From NCBI RefSeq assembly GCF_008728835.1, contig NZ_CP042582.1:62001-126000 (forward strand): a stretch of DNA of 64,000 nucleotides, read 5' to 3'. A model generated the notes under the pieces. It was not told the DNA's origin. It saw only the letters and a list, made by a program, of their open reading frames with translations, and made no database searches. Source of the DNA: Hypericibacter adhaerens. GTDB lineage: Bacteria > Pseudomonadota > Alphaproteobacteria > Dongiales > Dongiaceae. The translations under genes and the position numbers were made by a program. Positions 7,935-15,325 of this stretch are shown here, piece by piece (the stretch's first letter is position 1; each line of letters starts with the position of its first letter).

Positions 7935-8789
7935 TCAGGACCCCGTATGGAGCAGGCGGGCGAGCCCGTCGGCGACGAGCGAGAGCCCCAGCGCCAGCGA
8001 GCAGATGGCGAGGCCGGGCAAGACCGAGATCCACCAGGCGCTGGTGAGGTAGTTGGTGCCCTCGGCGATCATGGCGCCCCATTCCGGCGTGGGCGGCTGC
8101 ACGCCCAGCCCCAGGAAGCCCAGCGAGGAGCCCAGCACGATGGTCAGGACTGCGTCGGTCATGACGAAGACGGCGGGCGGCACCAGCGCGTTGGGCAGCA
8201 CATGGAACAGCATGGTGCGCAGATGGCCGAAGCCCATGCTGCGCGCCGCCAGCACGAAATCGGCGTTGCGCAGCACCAGGGCCTCGCTGCGCACCAGGCG
8301 TGCGTAGCTGACCCAGTTCACCAGCGTGAGCGAGATGAAGTAGCTCTTGAGCCCTGGCCCCAGCACCGCGACGATCGCGATCACCAGCACGAAATAGGGG
8401 AAGGAGACGGTGATCTCGAAGAGGCGCATCAGCACCATGTCGATGCGGCCGCCGAGATAGCCGCCGACCAGGCCGATGAGGGTGCCGAGGATGATGGGGC
8501 CCACCACGCCGAAGAAGGCCATCATCAGATCGGCGCGCGCGCCATAGAGAATGCGGGTGAAGACGTCGCGGCCGAGCGCGTCGGCGCCGAGCCAGTAGGT
8601 CCCGCCCGGCGGCTTCAGCATGTTGAGGACGTCGACCTTGATCGGATTGAACGAGCTCAGCAGCGGGGCCGCGCCCGCCAGGACGATCCAGGCCAGCACG
8701 ATGGCGCCGCCGACCTTGAGCGTCGCCGGCGTGGCGCTCCAGAGCTTCGCCAGGCGGCCGGGCACGGGCGCGGCGGCGAGGGCGCTCAC
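7935..8789 (-). CDS. ABC transporter permease, DppC type
   Basis: 284 aa inner-membrane permease of the BPD_transp_1 family. It has an N-terminal helix (GGAIVLAWIVLAGAAPLLSS), a periplasmic part with GTYWLGADALGRDVFTRILY (the typical DppC/OppC motif), five further helices, and the cytoplasmic EAA-type loop EALVLRNADFVLAARSMGFG that contacts the ATPase. Start is GTG at 8789, inside a GTGA overlap with the stop codon of the DppB-like gene, so translation is probably coupled. It partners the DppB-like permease. Confidence 0.9.
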   Translation of the reverse strand: MSALAAAPVPGRLAKLWSATPATLKVGGAIVLAWIVLAGAAPLLSSFNPIKVDVLNMLKPPGGTYWLGADALGRDVFTRILYGARADLMMAFFGVVGPIILGTLIGLVGGYLGGRIDMVLMRLFEITVSFPYFVLVIAIVAVLGPGLKSYFISLTLVNWVSYARLVRSEALVLRNADFVLAARSMGFGHLRTMLFHVLPNALVPPAVFVMTDAVLTIVLGSSLGFLGLGVQPPTPEWGAMIAEGTNYLTSAWWISVLPGLAICSLALGLSLVADGLARLLHTGS

Positions 8790-9724
8790 AGCTTCACCCT
8801 CGGATCGAGCACCACCGTCACGACATCGACGATGAAGTTGGTGATGACGATGCCGCAGGCCAGCACCAGCGTCACCGCCTGGACCACGAAATAGTCGCGG
8901 GTCAGCACGGCGCGGATGAGCGCCTGCCCCAGCCCCGGGATGTTGAAGACATTCTCGATGACGACGGTGCCGCCGATCAGGAACGACACCACCACGCCCA
9001 TCAGGTTCACGGTCGGCAGCAGCGAGTTCCAGAACACATGGCGGCCGAAGATGTAGCGCTCGGGCAGGCCCTTGGAGCGGCCGGCCGTGGCGTAGTCCGC
9101 GTCCATCTGCTGGAGGAAGGTGGCCCGGAGGTTGCGCGTCAGGATCGGCGTCACGCCGATCGCGATCGTGAGGGCCGGCAGGAACAGATGGTAGAGATTG
9201 TCGATCAGCGTCGGTGCATAGCCCGAAACCGGGAAGAGCTTGAGCTTGAGGCAGAGGCCCAGGATCAGCATCAATCCCATGAAGTAGGAGGGGATGCCGA
9301 CACTGCTGACGCAGACCAGCCGGACGAACTGGTCGACCCAGCGGCCGCGGCTGCGCGCGGCGGCGATGGCGAGCCCCAGCGTGAAGGCGACCGAGAGCGC
9401 CAGCCCGTAGAGGATGAGGAACAGCGTCGGGGCCATGCGGTCGAGAATCACGGGGCCGACCGGGCTGCGATAGATGATCGACTGCCCGAAATCGCCGCGG
9501 ATCGCGTTCAGCAGGAAATAGAAATACTGGACCAGGATCGGCTGATCGAGGCCGTAGCGGGCGCGCACGAAGGCGATGGCGTCCTCGCTCGCTTTCGGGC
9601 CCAGCATGATGCGCACCGGATCGCCCGGCGTGAGCTGGATCAGGACGAAGGTGATCAGGCTGATTCCCAGGAGCACGGGAATCAGCTGGATCGGGCGCTT
9701 GAGCAGAAACGCGAAGCGGTCCAT
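8786..9724 (-). CDS. ABC transporter permease, DppB type
   Basis: 312 aa. It opens with LLKRPIQLIPVLLGISLITF, the conserved first helix of DppB/OppB permeases, followed by LTPGDPVRIMLGPKASEDAI in the periplasmic loop. Six helices and the EAA-like loop QQMDADYATAGRSKGLPE precede the conserved IENVFNIPGLGQAL segment. With the DppC-type partner it forms the transmembrane channel for a peptide-class substrate. It is transcribed after the substrate-binding protein gene, from which it is separated by 98 bp holding a strong hairpin. Confidence 0.9.
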   Translation of the reverse strand: MDRFAFLLKRPIQLIPVLLGISLITFVLIQLTPGDPVRIMLGPKASEDAIAFVRARYGLDQPILVQYFYFLLNAIRGDFGQSIIYRSPVGPVILDRMAPTLFLILYGLALSVAFTLGLAIAAARSRGRWVDQFVRLVCVSSVGIPSYFMGLMLILGLCLKLKLFPVSGYAPTLIDNLYHLFLPALTIAIGVTPILTRNLRATFLQQMDADYATAGRSKGLPERYIFGRHVFWNSLLPTVNLMGVVVSFLIGGTVVIENVFNIPGLGQALIRAVLTRDYFVVQAVTLVLACGIVITNFIVDVVTVVLDPRVKL

Positions 9725-9764
9725 GCGTTATCGGTTCGCCGGCATGGGAAAACGAGAATCCCGC

Positions 9765-9808
9765 GCCCAGGCCCGCACCGGCTCAAGAGAACCGGTGCAG
9801 GCCCGGGC
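9765..9808 (-). promoter_or_regulatory. Intra-operon hairpin after the substrate-binding protein gene
   Basis: 20-bp stem with 17 matches (9765-9784 with 9789-9808) and an AAGA loop, in the 98-bp gap between the binding-protein gene and the DppB-like gene. On the transcribed strand no long T-run follows directly. This fits a processing or attenuation hairpin that leaves the binding protein mRNA more abundant than the downstream permeases, a known arrangement in ABC operons; here it is an inference. Confidence 0.55.
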
Positions 9809-9822
9809 CGCGAGCGAGAAGC

Positions 9823-11352
9823 CTAGACCAGATCGGTCTGATCGATCTCGGAGAATTGCAGGCCGATATTGAGAATCAGGTCCTTGACCTTCGGGCTGTA
9901 GCCGTTCAGCCAGTTCGGGTGGAACATCGCCACCTGGGCCACCTCGTCGACGCAGATCTTCTGGATCTGCGCGTAGAGCGCGCCGCGCTTGGCGTCGTCG
10001 GTCTCGCCCGCCGCCTCGTCGATGAGCTTGTTGACCTCTTCGTTGTTGTAGCGGGTGTAGTAGGACTTGTTGTCGCCCGCACCCCAGGCGCACCAGCGCA
10101 GCGCGTTGTCCGGGTCGCGGGTCTCGTTGTACCACCAGTTGAGCTCGGCCTGGTAATCGCCGTCGATGAGCCGCGTCCAGACGCTGGTGGAATCGATCTT
10201 GGAGACCGTGACCGTGATGCCGATCTCGGCGAGCTGCGCCTGCACCAGCACGGCCGTCTTCTCGTCATCGGCGATGCCGGCGCTGACCAGCAGCTCGAAG
10301 CTCGGGTCGGCAACGCCGGAATCGGCGAGCAGGCCCTTGGCCTTCTCCACGTCCCGCTGGATCAGCGGCAGCGACTTGTCGAAGAAATTGAGCTCCGGGC
10401 TGAAGATCGAGGTGGCGGGCCGCCCGGATCCCAAGGTCACCGCATCCGCGATGGCCTGACGGTCGATGCCGTGGCTGATCGCCTGCCGGAATTTGAGGTT
10501 GTCGAACGGCGCCTTCGAATGGTTGATCAGCATATCGTAGGTGACGCTCGAGATGTCGGCGTCGGCGCGGAAGCCCGCGGCCTTGAGCTCGGGCTGGCGC
10601 GCCACCGGATAGCCGATGCAGACGTCGATCTCGCCCGCCTGCAGCATCGAGACGCGGGTGTTGTCGTCCGCCACATAGCGGAACTCGAGCCCGTCCAGGT
10701 GCGGCAAGCCTTCCTTGTAGTAGTGCTCGTTCCTGGCCAGGACCACGCGGTCGCCCGGCTTCCATTCGACGAACTTGAAGGGACCCGAGGTGACCGGCGC
10801 CTTGGCATAGGCGTCGTCGCCCATCTTCTCGACCGCGGCCTTCGGCACGATGCCGGTGTTCCAGATCTCGGTCAGGGTGAGGAAGGGGGTGAACCGGCGG
10901 TCGAGCGTGAAGACGACCGTCTTGGCGTCCTTGGCCTTGGCTTCCTTCAGCGGCTGGAAGGGCGCGGCATAGGCCGAATCCTTCTGGAAGCGCATGCGGG
11001 TATAGCTGAAGGCGACGTCCTCGGCGGTGATCGGCGAGCCGTCCGAGAATTTCGCGTCGCGCAGATAGAAGGTGTAGGTCTTGCCGTCCTCGGAGATGTC
11101 CCATTTCTCGGCGAGGCCCGGCCCGACCTCGCTGCGGTCGGCATTGGCCTGGAGCAGGCGCGCGAACATCATGCCCTGGATGATGATGTCCGAGCCGTAG
11201 ACGGTCTTGATCGGATCGAGCGTCAGCACGTCCGACCCGTAGCCCATGCGCAGGATCTTGCTGTCGGCGGCGCGGGCGGAGAAGGCGATGCCGGGCAGGG
11301 AGGCCAGGCTCGCGGCATAGGCGGTGGCTTTCAAGAATGAACGGCGATCCAT
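9823..11352 (-). CDS. ABC transporter substrate-binding protein, family 5 (peptide class)
   Basis: 509 aa. The N-terminus MDRRSFLKATAYAASLA carries a twin-arginine motif and an Ala-rich core ending near FSARA (residue 28), so export by Tat is likely. The mature protein is an SBP_bac_5 (DppA/OppA-like) two-lobe binder: LDPIKTVYGSDIIIQGMMF near the start, GLAEKWDISEDGKTYTFYLR, and FRQAISHGIDRQAIADAV in the second lobe. Family members bind peptides, nickel, glutathione or opines. The upstream amidase suggests an amide or peptide-like ligand. The first transporter gene after the amidase in the operon. Confidence 0.9.
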   Translation of the reverse strand: MDRRSFLKATAYAASLASLPGIAFSARAADSKILRMGYGSDVLTLDPIKTVYGSDIIIQGMMFARLLQANADRSEVGPGLAEKWDISEDGKTYTFYLRDAKFSDGSPITAEDVAFSYTRMRFQKDSAYAAPFQPLKEAKAKDAKTVVFTLDRRFTPFLTLTEIWNTGIVPKAAVEKMGDDAYAKAPVTSGPFKFVEWKPGDRVVLARNEHYYKEGLPHLDGLEFRYVADDNTRVSMLQAGEIDVCIGYPVARQPELKAAGFRADADISSVTYDMLINHSKAPFDNLKFRQAISHGIDRQAIADAVTLGSGRPATSIFSPELNFFDKSLPLIQRDVEKAKGLLADSGVADPSFELLVSAGIADDEKTAVLVQAQLAEIGITVTVSKIDSTSVWTRLIDGDYQAELNWWYNETRDPDNALRWCAWGAGDNKSYYTRYNNEEVNKLIDEAAGETDDAKRGALYAQIQKICVDEVAQVAMFHPNWLNGYSPKVKDLILNIGLQFSEIDQTDLV

Positions 11353-11437
11353 GATGTGAGTCCTCCTGTCATCGATTGTTGTTCGTTCGCATCCGTAGGC
11401 GGTTCGGCTCTTTCGGCCTGGCTTCAGGGTTCCGGTT

Positions 11438-12877
11438 CTAGATGGTGGTCACGTGCAGCGCCGGACGCTGCCGGTCCCAGCGGTATTCCTGCTCGAGCTG
11501 ACGCGCGAGCCCGAGCAACAGATCCTCGCGCCCGAAGCCCGCGACGACCTGCACGCCGACCGGCAGGCCCGAAGGGGTATGTCCCAGCGGCAGCGAGATC
11601 GCGGGCGAGCCCGTCCCGTTGAAGAGCGCGGTGAAGGTCTCCTTCGGCGCGAGATCCTCGAACACGCTGTCGACGGTCCGGCCCGGTCGGTCGGGGTCGT
11701 AGGTGCCGACGGGTTCCGGCGTGATGGCGGCGGTCGGCGTGACGAGAACGTCGTGGCGGGCGAGGAACCGCCCGATGATCCGCGTCACCTGGTCGTAGAT
11801 GCCCAGCGCCGTCACCAGCCTCGCCGCCGTCAAGGTCTGGCCGTGGCGATAGACCGCGATGGTGGTGGCCTGCAGCTGGGATTCGTCGATCGGCTTGCCC
11901 AGGGCCGCCGCCAGCTCGTCGAGCGACGGCACCGTGGTCGCGGCCCAGATCACCTTCTGCGCGTCGAGGAAGGCCTCGTAGTCGAAATCCGGGCTCGTCT
12001 CCTCGACAGGGTGGCCCAGCGCCTCGAGCCGCTTTCCCGCCTCCCGCGTCACCCGCACCACCTCGGGATCGAGCGGATGGCCCGACCAGGAGCGGGTGCA
12101 GAGCGCGACACGCAAGGCCTTGGGCGGCGTCTCGATCGCGCGGGCATAGCTCTCGGCGGGCGGCGCGATCTCGAAGCCGTCGCCGGGCACGGCGCCGGAG
12201 GCCAGATCGAGCAGCGTGGCGCAATCGCGCACGGTTCGCGTCAGCATGAAGGAGGTCGCCAGCCCCAGCAGCGGCGCGTTCGCGTCCGGCGCGCCGCTGA
12301 CCCGGCCGCGCGAGGGCTTGAGCCCCACCAGCCCGCAGAAGGAGGCGGGGTTGCGGATCGAGCCGCCGCCATCCCCCCCTTGCGCGAAAGGCACGATCCC
12401 CGCCGCGACCGAAGCGGCCGATCCGCCGCTCGAGCCCGCCACGCCGCGTGCCGGATCCCAGGGATTGCGGGTCGCGCCATAAAGCGAGGATTCGGTCGCG
12501 GCGGCGATGCCGAACTCCGAGGAGGTCGTGCGGCCCAGATTGACGAGGCCGCCCGCGCGCAGCCGCTTCCAATAATCCTGGTCGCAGGGCGCGCGGAATT
12601 CGCGGGCGAAGACGCTGCCGAACTGCGCCGGCCGGCCGGCCTCGATCGGGAAATCCTTGGTCAGGGTGGGAAGGCCGCGATAAGGGCCGGGTCCGGGCTT
12701 GTCGCTCAGGCCCTCGACCGCATCCTCGTACATCTCGATCACCGCCTGGAGCTTCGGGTTGAGCGCGCCGATGGCGGCGATCACCGCGGCGCCCAGCTCG
12801 CGCGGCGTGATCTCGCGCCGCTCGATCAGCGCCGCCAGCCCCAGCCCGTCATAAGCGGCGAGCTCCTGCGGTCTCAC
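11438..12877 (-). CDS. Amidase (amidase signature family)
   Basis: 479 aa amidase-signature enzyme. The catalytic Ser-cisSer-Lys elements are visible: LTKDFPIEAG with the Lys near residue 78, and the Gly/Ser-rich signature VAGSSGGSAASVAAGIVPFA (about 150-170) followed by GGDGGGSIRNPASFCGLVGLKP. It hydrolyses a C-N amide bond in the cytoplasm. The start appears to be GTG at 12877, since no in-frame ATG gives a full N-terminus. It lies 21 bp after the RpiR regulator and 85 bp before the binding-protein gene, so it very likely processes the compound imported by this transporter. Aryl or acyl amide specificity cannot be read. Confidence 0.9.
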   Translation of the reverse strand: MRPQELAAYDGLGLAALIERREITPRELGAAVIAAIGALNPKLQAVIEMYEDAVEGLSDKPGPGPYRGLPTLTKDFPIEAGRPAQFGSVFAREFRAPCDQDYWKRLRAGGLVNLGRTTSSEFGIAAATESSLYGATRNPWDPARGVAGSSGGSAASVAAGIVPFAQGGDGGGSIRNPASFCGLVGLKPSRGRVSGAPDANAPLLGLATSFMLTRTVRDCATLLDLASGAVPGDGFEIAPPAESYARAIETPPKALRVALCTRSWSGHPLDPEVVRVTREAGKRLEALGHPVEETSPDFDYEAFLDAQKVIWAATTVPSLDELAAALGKPIDESQLQATTIAVYRHGQTLTAARLVTALGIYDQVTRIIGRFLARHDVLVTPTAAITPEPVGTYDPDRPGRTVDSVFEDLAPKETFTALFNGTGSPAISLPLGHTPSGLPVGVQVVAGFGREDLLLGLARQLEQEYRWDRQRPALHVTTI

Positions 12878-12898
12878 GGCCCCGTTCCCGCTCCGGCG

Positions 12899-13747
12899 TC
12901 ACATGTCACCGAAATCTCCGAAATAATCCTGCAGCGCCGTCAGATGCTTGATGCGGGCCGGCACCTTGTCGCCCAGCCGCTCGATCACGGATTCGAGCAG
13001 CAGCTCGAGCAACGCCACGGTGCTGACCGTGCTGTCCCAGAACACCTCGCCCTCGCCGGGATCGGTCAGCGACACGTCGGCATCGTCCGCCCAGCCGCAA
13101 TAGATATCGGTGACGGCGATGACCTTGATGCCCGCTTCCTTGGCGCGCTCGGCGAGAGGGGCCGCTTTGCGCGCATAGCGGCGCGATTCGATGATGACGA
13201 GGCAGGTCTTGCGCGGCTCGCCGTCGAAGAGATCGACGAAGGTGCCGTCCTCGCCGTCGAGGAAGCGCACGCCCGGCCGCGCATAGTCGAGCTGCGAGGC
13301 GAAGTAATGGCCGATGCCGCGCAGGTTCTGGAACGAGACCACGAAGATGCGCGGGGCGCCGGCGATGAGCTTGACCGCCTTGCTCCAGGCCGGCGTCGAG
13401 GTCTGGCCGAAGATGCGGGTGAGGTTCTCGATATGGGCCTGGAGCTGGCGGCCCTGGATGCCGCTGCCGTTGCTCTTGCCGGGGGCCGGATCCTTGATCT
13501 GCCAGGCCGAGTTGGGCCCGCGCATGCGCAAATCCTGCGTCAGCTCGCTCAGGCGGCGATAGCCCAGCCGGCGCAGGAAGCGGCCGACCGTGACGGCGCT
13601 GACGCCGACCTTCTTGGCGATCGAGGCCGCGGTCTCGAACGGCAGGTCCTCGAGATGGGCCTGGAAATAGCGCGCCAGCAGCGTCTCGGACTGGGTGCGC
13701 CAGTGCGACTTCGAGCCGAGCTTGCCGAGCACCTGATCCTGGCTCAT
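12899..13747 (-). CDS. MurR/RpiR family transcriptional regulator
   Basis: 282 aa starting at MSQDQVLGKLG. A TTG-initiated extension to 13786 exists but would run into the operator. The N-terminal HTH_6 domain (about 20-90) contains ETAASIAKKVGVSAVTVGRF followed by LRRLGYRRLSELTQDLR. The C-terminal SIS domain (about 125-260) has VVSFQNLRGIGHYFASQLDY and VIIESRRYARKAAPLAERAK, the fold that normally senses phosphosugars. First gene of the amidase/dipeptide-type transporter operon. A 19-bp inverted repeat lies 12-61 bp upstream of the start, consistent with autoregulation of the operon. Confidence 0.88.
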   Translation of the reverse strand: MSQDQVLGKLGSKSHWRTQSETLLARYFQAHLEDLPFETAASIAKKVGVSAVTVGRFLRRLGYRRLSELTQDLRMRGPNSAWQIKDPAPGKSNGSGIQGRQLQAHIENLTRIFGQTSTPAWSKAVKLIAGAPRIFVVSFQNLRGIGHYFASQLDYARPGVRFLDGEDGTFVDLFDGEPRKTCLVIIESRRYARKAAPLAERAKEAGIKVIAVTDIYCGWADDADVSLTDPGEGEVFWDSTVSTVALLELLLESVIERLGDKVPARIKHLTALQDYFGDFGDM

Positions 13748-13758
13748 GCGGGCGACGC

Positions 13759-13808
13759 CGATGTAACAAAGATAACAAACTTTCAAAAATGTTATCGGTG
13801 TTACATCG
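13759..13808 (-). promoter_or_regulatory. 19-bp inverted repeat, candidate RpiR operator
   Basis: CGATGTAACAAAGATAACA (13759-13777) and the reverse complement of 13790-13808 match at 17 of 19 positions, separated by 12 bp. The element is AT-rich and sits directly upstream of the RpiR start codon at 13747. RpiR/HexR-type proteins bind long palindromes of this type. The 12-bp spacer between arm ends puts the arm centres three helical turns apart. It would control the regulator, amidase and transporter genes together. Confidence 0.65.
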
Positions 13809-13975
13809 ACGGAGTCAAGAGCGCCCCCGTGAGGACCGCGGTTGCGTGACGGGCGCTCTCAAGGAACCGGCGTGACGGCCTTGGGAAATGCTAGAATGAA
13901 TGAGCCGGTTCTGACCGGGTGTGACTTTTCCCGCCCGGCGTTTGCGGGCGTGCAGGGGCGTTGTCGAGGAACGAG

Positions 13976-15313
13976 ATGGATTTCGTGAAGCGTCTGTCGC
14001 TTTGGCTGGGTGTGGCGGCGTTGTTCGGCGTGACCGGTTGTGCGCCGGTTAATTCCGTTTCCCAGAGCCCGGTCGCGGCCCCGCCCGGCTTCGCCTTTCC
14101 GCAGCGTACCGGTGAGGCGGCGGTCGCGGGGCAGGCGCTGTGGCACAAGGATGGCGACGATGTCGTCACCTGCGCCGGCAACGAGGTCTATCTCTTCCCG
14201 GTCTCCGATTATGCGCAGAATCAGCTCGAGCGGCTGCAGCAGGGTGCGTCGCTCGATCTTTCCCGCCAGCCCGGTTTTCACAAGCAGCTTTGCGATGCCG
14301 ACGGCCATTTCGCCTTCACCGCGCTCGGTGCCGGCGACTGGTATGTAATGTCGCGATTCGTCTGGTATGCCGGCAGCGAGCCGCGAGGTGGGTGGCTGCT
14401 GACCACCGTCGATCTGGCGTCCGGCGAGCGCAAGGAGGTGCTCGTCACCGAAAGCAACCTCTATCCGCCCTCGGGTTCGCAGGCCTTTCTGGAAGACCGC
14501 CGGCTACCGCCGCCCGACTATCAGAACCCCGATTATCCCTGGCCGGGTGAGGATCAACCGACCGCAAGCGGCGCACCGGAAAAGCCGGCCGAGACTCCGC
14601 CTACCGATACCGCCGTGACGGCCGCGCCCGCCGCCCCCGTCGCGCCGACGGCACCGCCGCCGCAGCCCGCCAACCCGGCGGTGCCCTTGGGCGCCACCGC
14701 GACAATCGAGCCGCCGCCTGCGGATGTCGCCACGACTCCGCCCACGCCGACACCTTTTGAAGCGGCACCCGCGCAACCGGCGACGTTGCCTCCCAGCGGC
14801 GCCATGGAACCCGGCACGCCGCCACCGGCGGCGGCGGCCATGGAAACACCATTGGCCCCGGTGGAGCCGGCCGGAACGGGCGAATCGGTCACGCCTTCCA
14901 CCGTGACGCAGCCGGAGCCGACGAAATCCGAGGCCGTACCGGCCCCATTACCGACAGCTTCGCTCGAGCCGGCGCCGGCGCCCGCTTCGCCGACCGCCAC
15001 TGGGGAACCGGCCAAAACGCAGATCGCGCCGGCCGAAACCGGAGCGCCGGCTGCCAACCTGCCGGCGTCGGAGCCCGTGACCGCCCCTATGAGCGCACCG
15101 CCGTCGGAATCCACGGCCGTGAGCCCGCTGCCAGCGCCGCCGGCGACCGCGTCTCTCGCTGAACCCGCCGCCCCCGAAGCGTCGCCCGCGGCAACGGCGC
15201 AACCCGCGATAAGCCCAGCGGCCACGGCTGCACCGGCCGTACCCGACAATGATCCGCATTCGCTGGGTGCGATCGAAGCGATCCCCAGCACCGATCCGGC
15301 GCCGGCACCCTAG
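13976..15313 (+). CDS. Lipoprotein with long Ala/Pro-rich tail
   Basis: 445 aa from the ATG at 13976, which has CGAGGAACG upstream. A lipoprotein signal is clear: basic start, hydrophobic core LWLGVAALFGV, lipobox VTGC with the Cys at residue 22. Residues about 30-180 look folded (LWHKDGDDVVTCAGNEVYLF, FAFTALGAGDWYVMSRFVWY, then TVDLASGERKEVLVTESNLY) and resemble a carboxypeptidase-regulatory-like beta sandwich. Residues about 185-445 are almost only Ala, Pro, Thr, Glu and Ser, a probable disordered periplasmic spacer. No named family recognised. Monocistronic between an RpiR gene on the other strand and a convergent MttB gene. Confidence 0.75.
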   Translation: MDFVKRLSLWLGVAALFGVTGCAPVNSVSQSPVAAPPGFAFPQRTGEAAVAGQALWHKDGDDVVTCAGNEVYLFPVSDYAQNQLERLQQGASLDLSRQPGFHKQLCDADGHFAFTALGAGDWYVMSRFVWYAGSEPRGGWLLTTVDLASGERKEVLVTESNLYPPSGSQAFLEDRRLPPPDYQNPDYPWPGEDQPTASGAPEKPAETPPTDTAVTAAPAAPVAPTAPPPQPANPAVPLGATATIEPPPADVATTPPTPTPFEAAPAQPATLPPSGAMEPGTPPPAAAAMETPLAPVEPAGTGESVTPSTVTQPEPTKSEAVPAPLPTASLEPAPAPASPTATGEPAKTQIAPAETGAPAANLPASEPVTAPMSAPPSESTAVSPLPAPPATASLAEPAAPEASPAATAQPAISPAATAAPAVPDNDPHSLGAIEAIPSTDPAPAP

Positions 15314-15325
15314 AGCCGCGACCGC

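Noticed and set aside
7017-8894. 625-codon plus-strand ORF across the dipeptide-type transporter genes
   Set aside because: Shadow frame rich in Gln, His, Arg and Asp spanning two real minus-strand genes.
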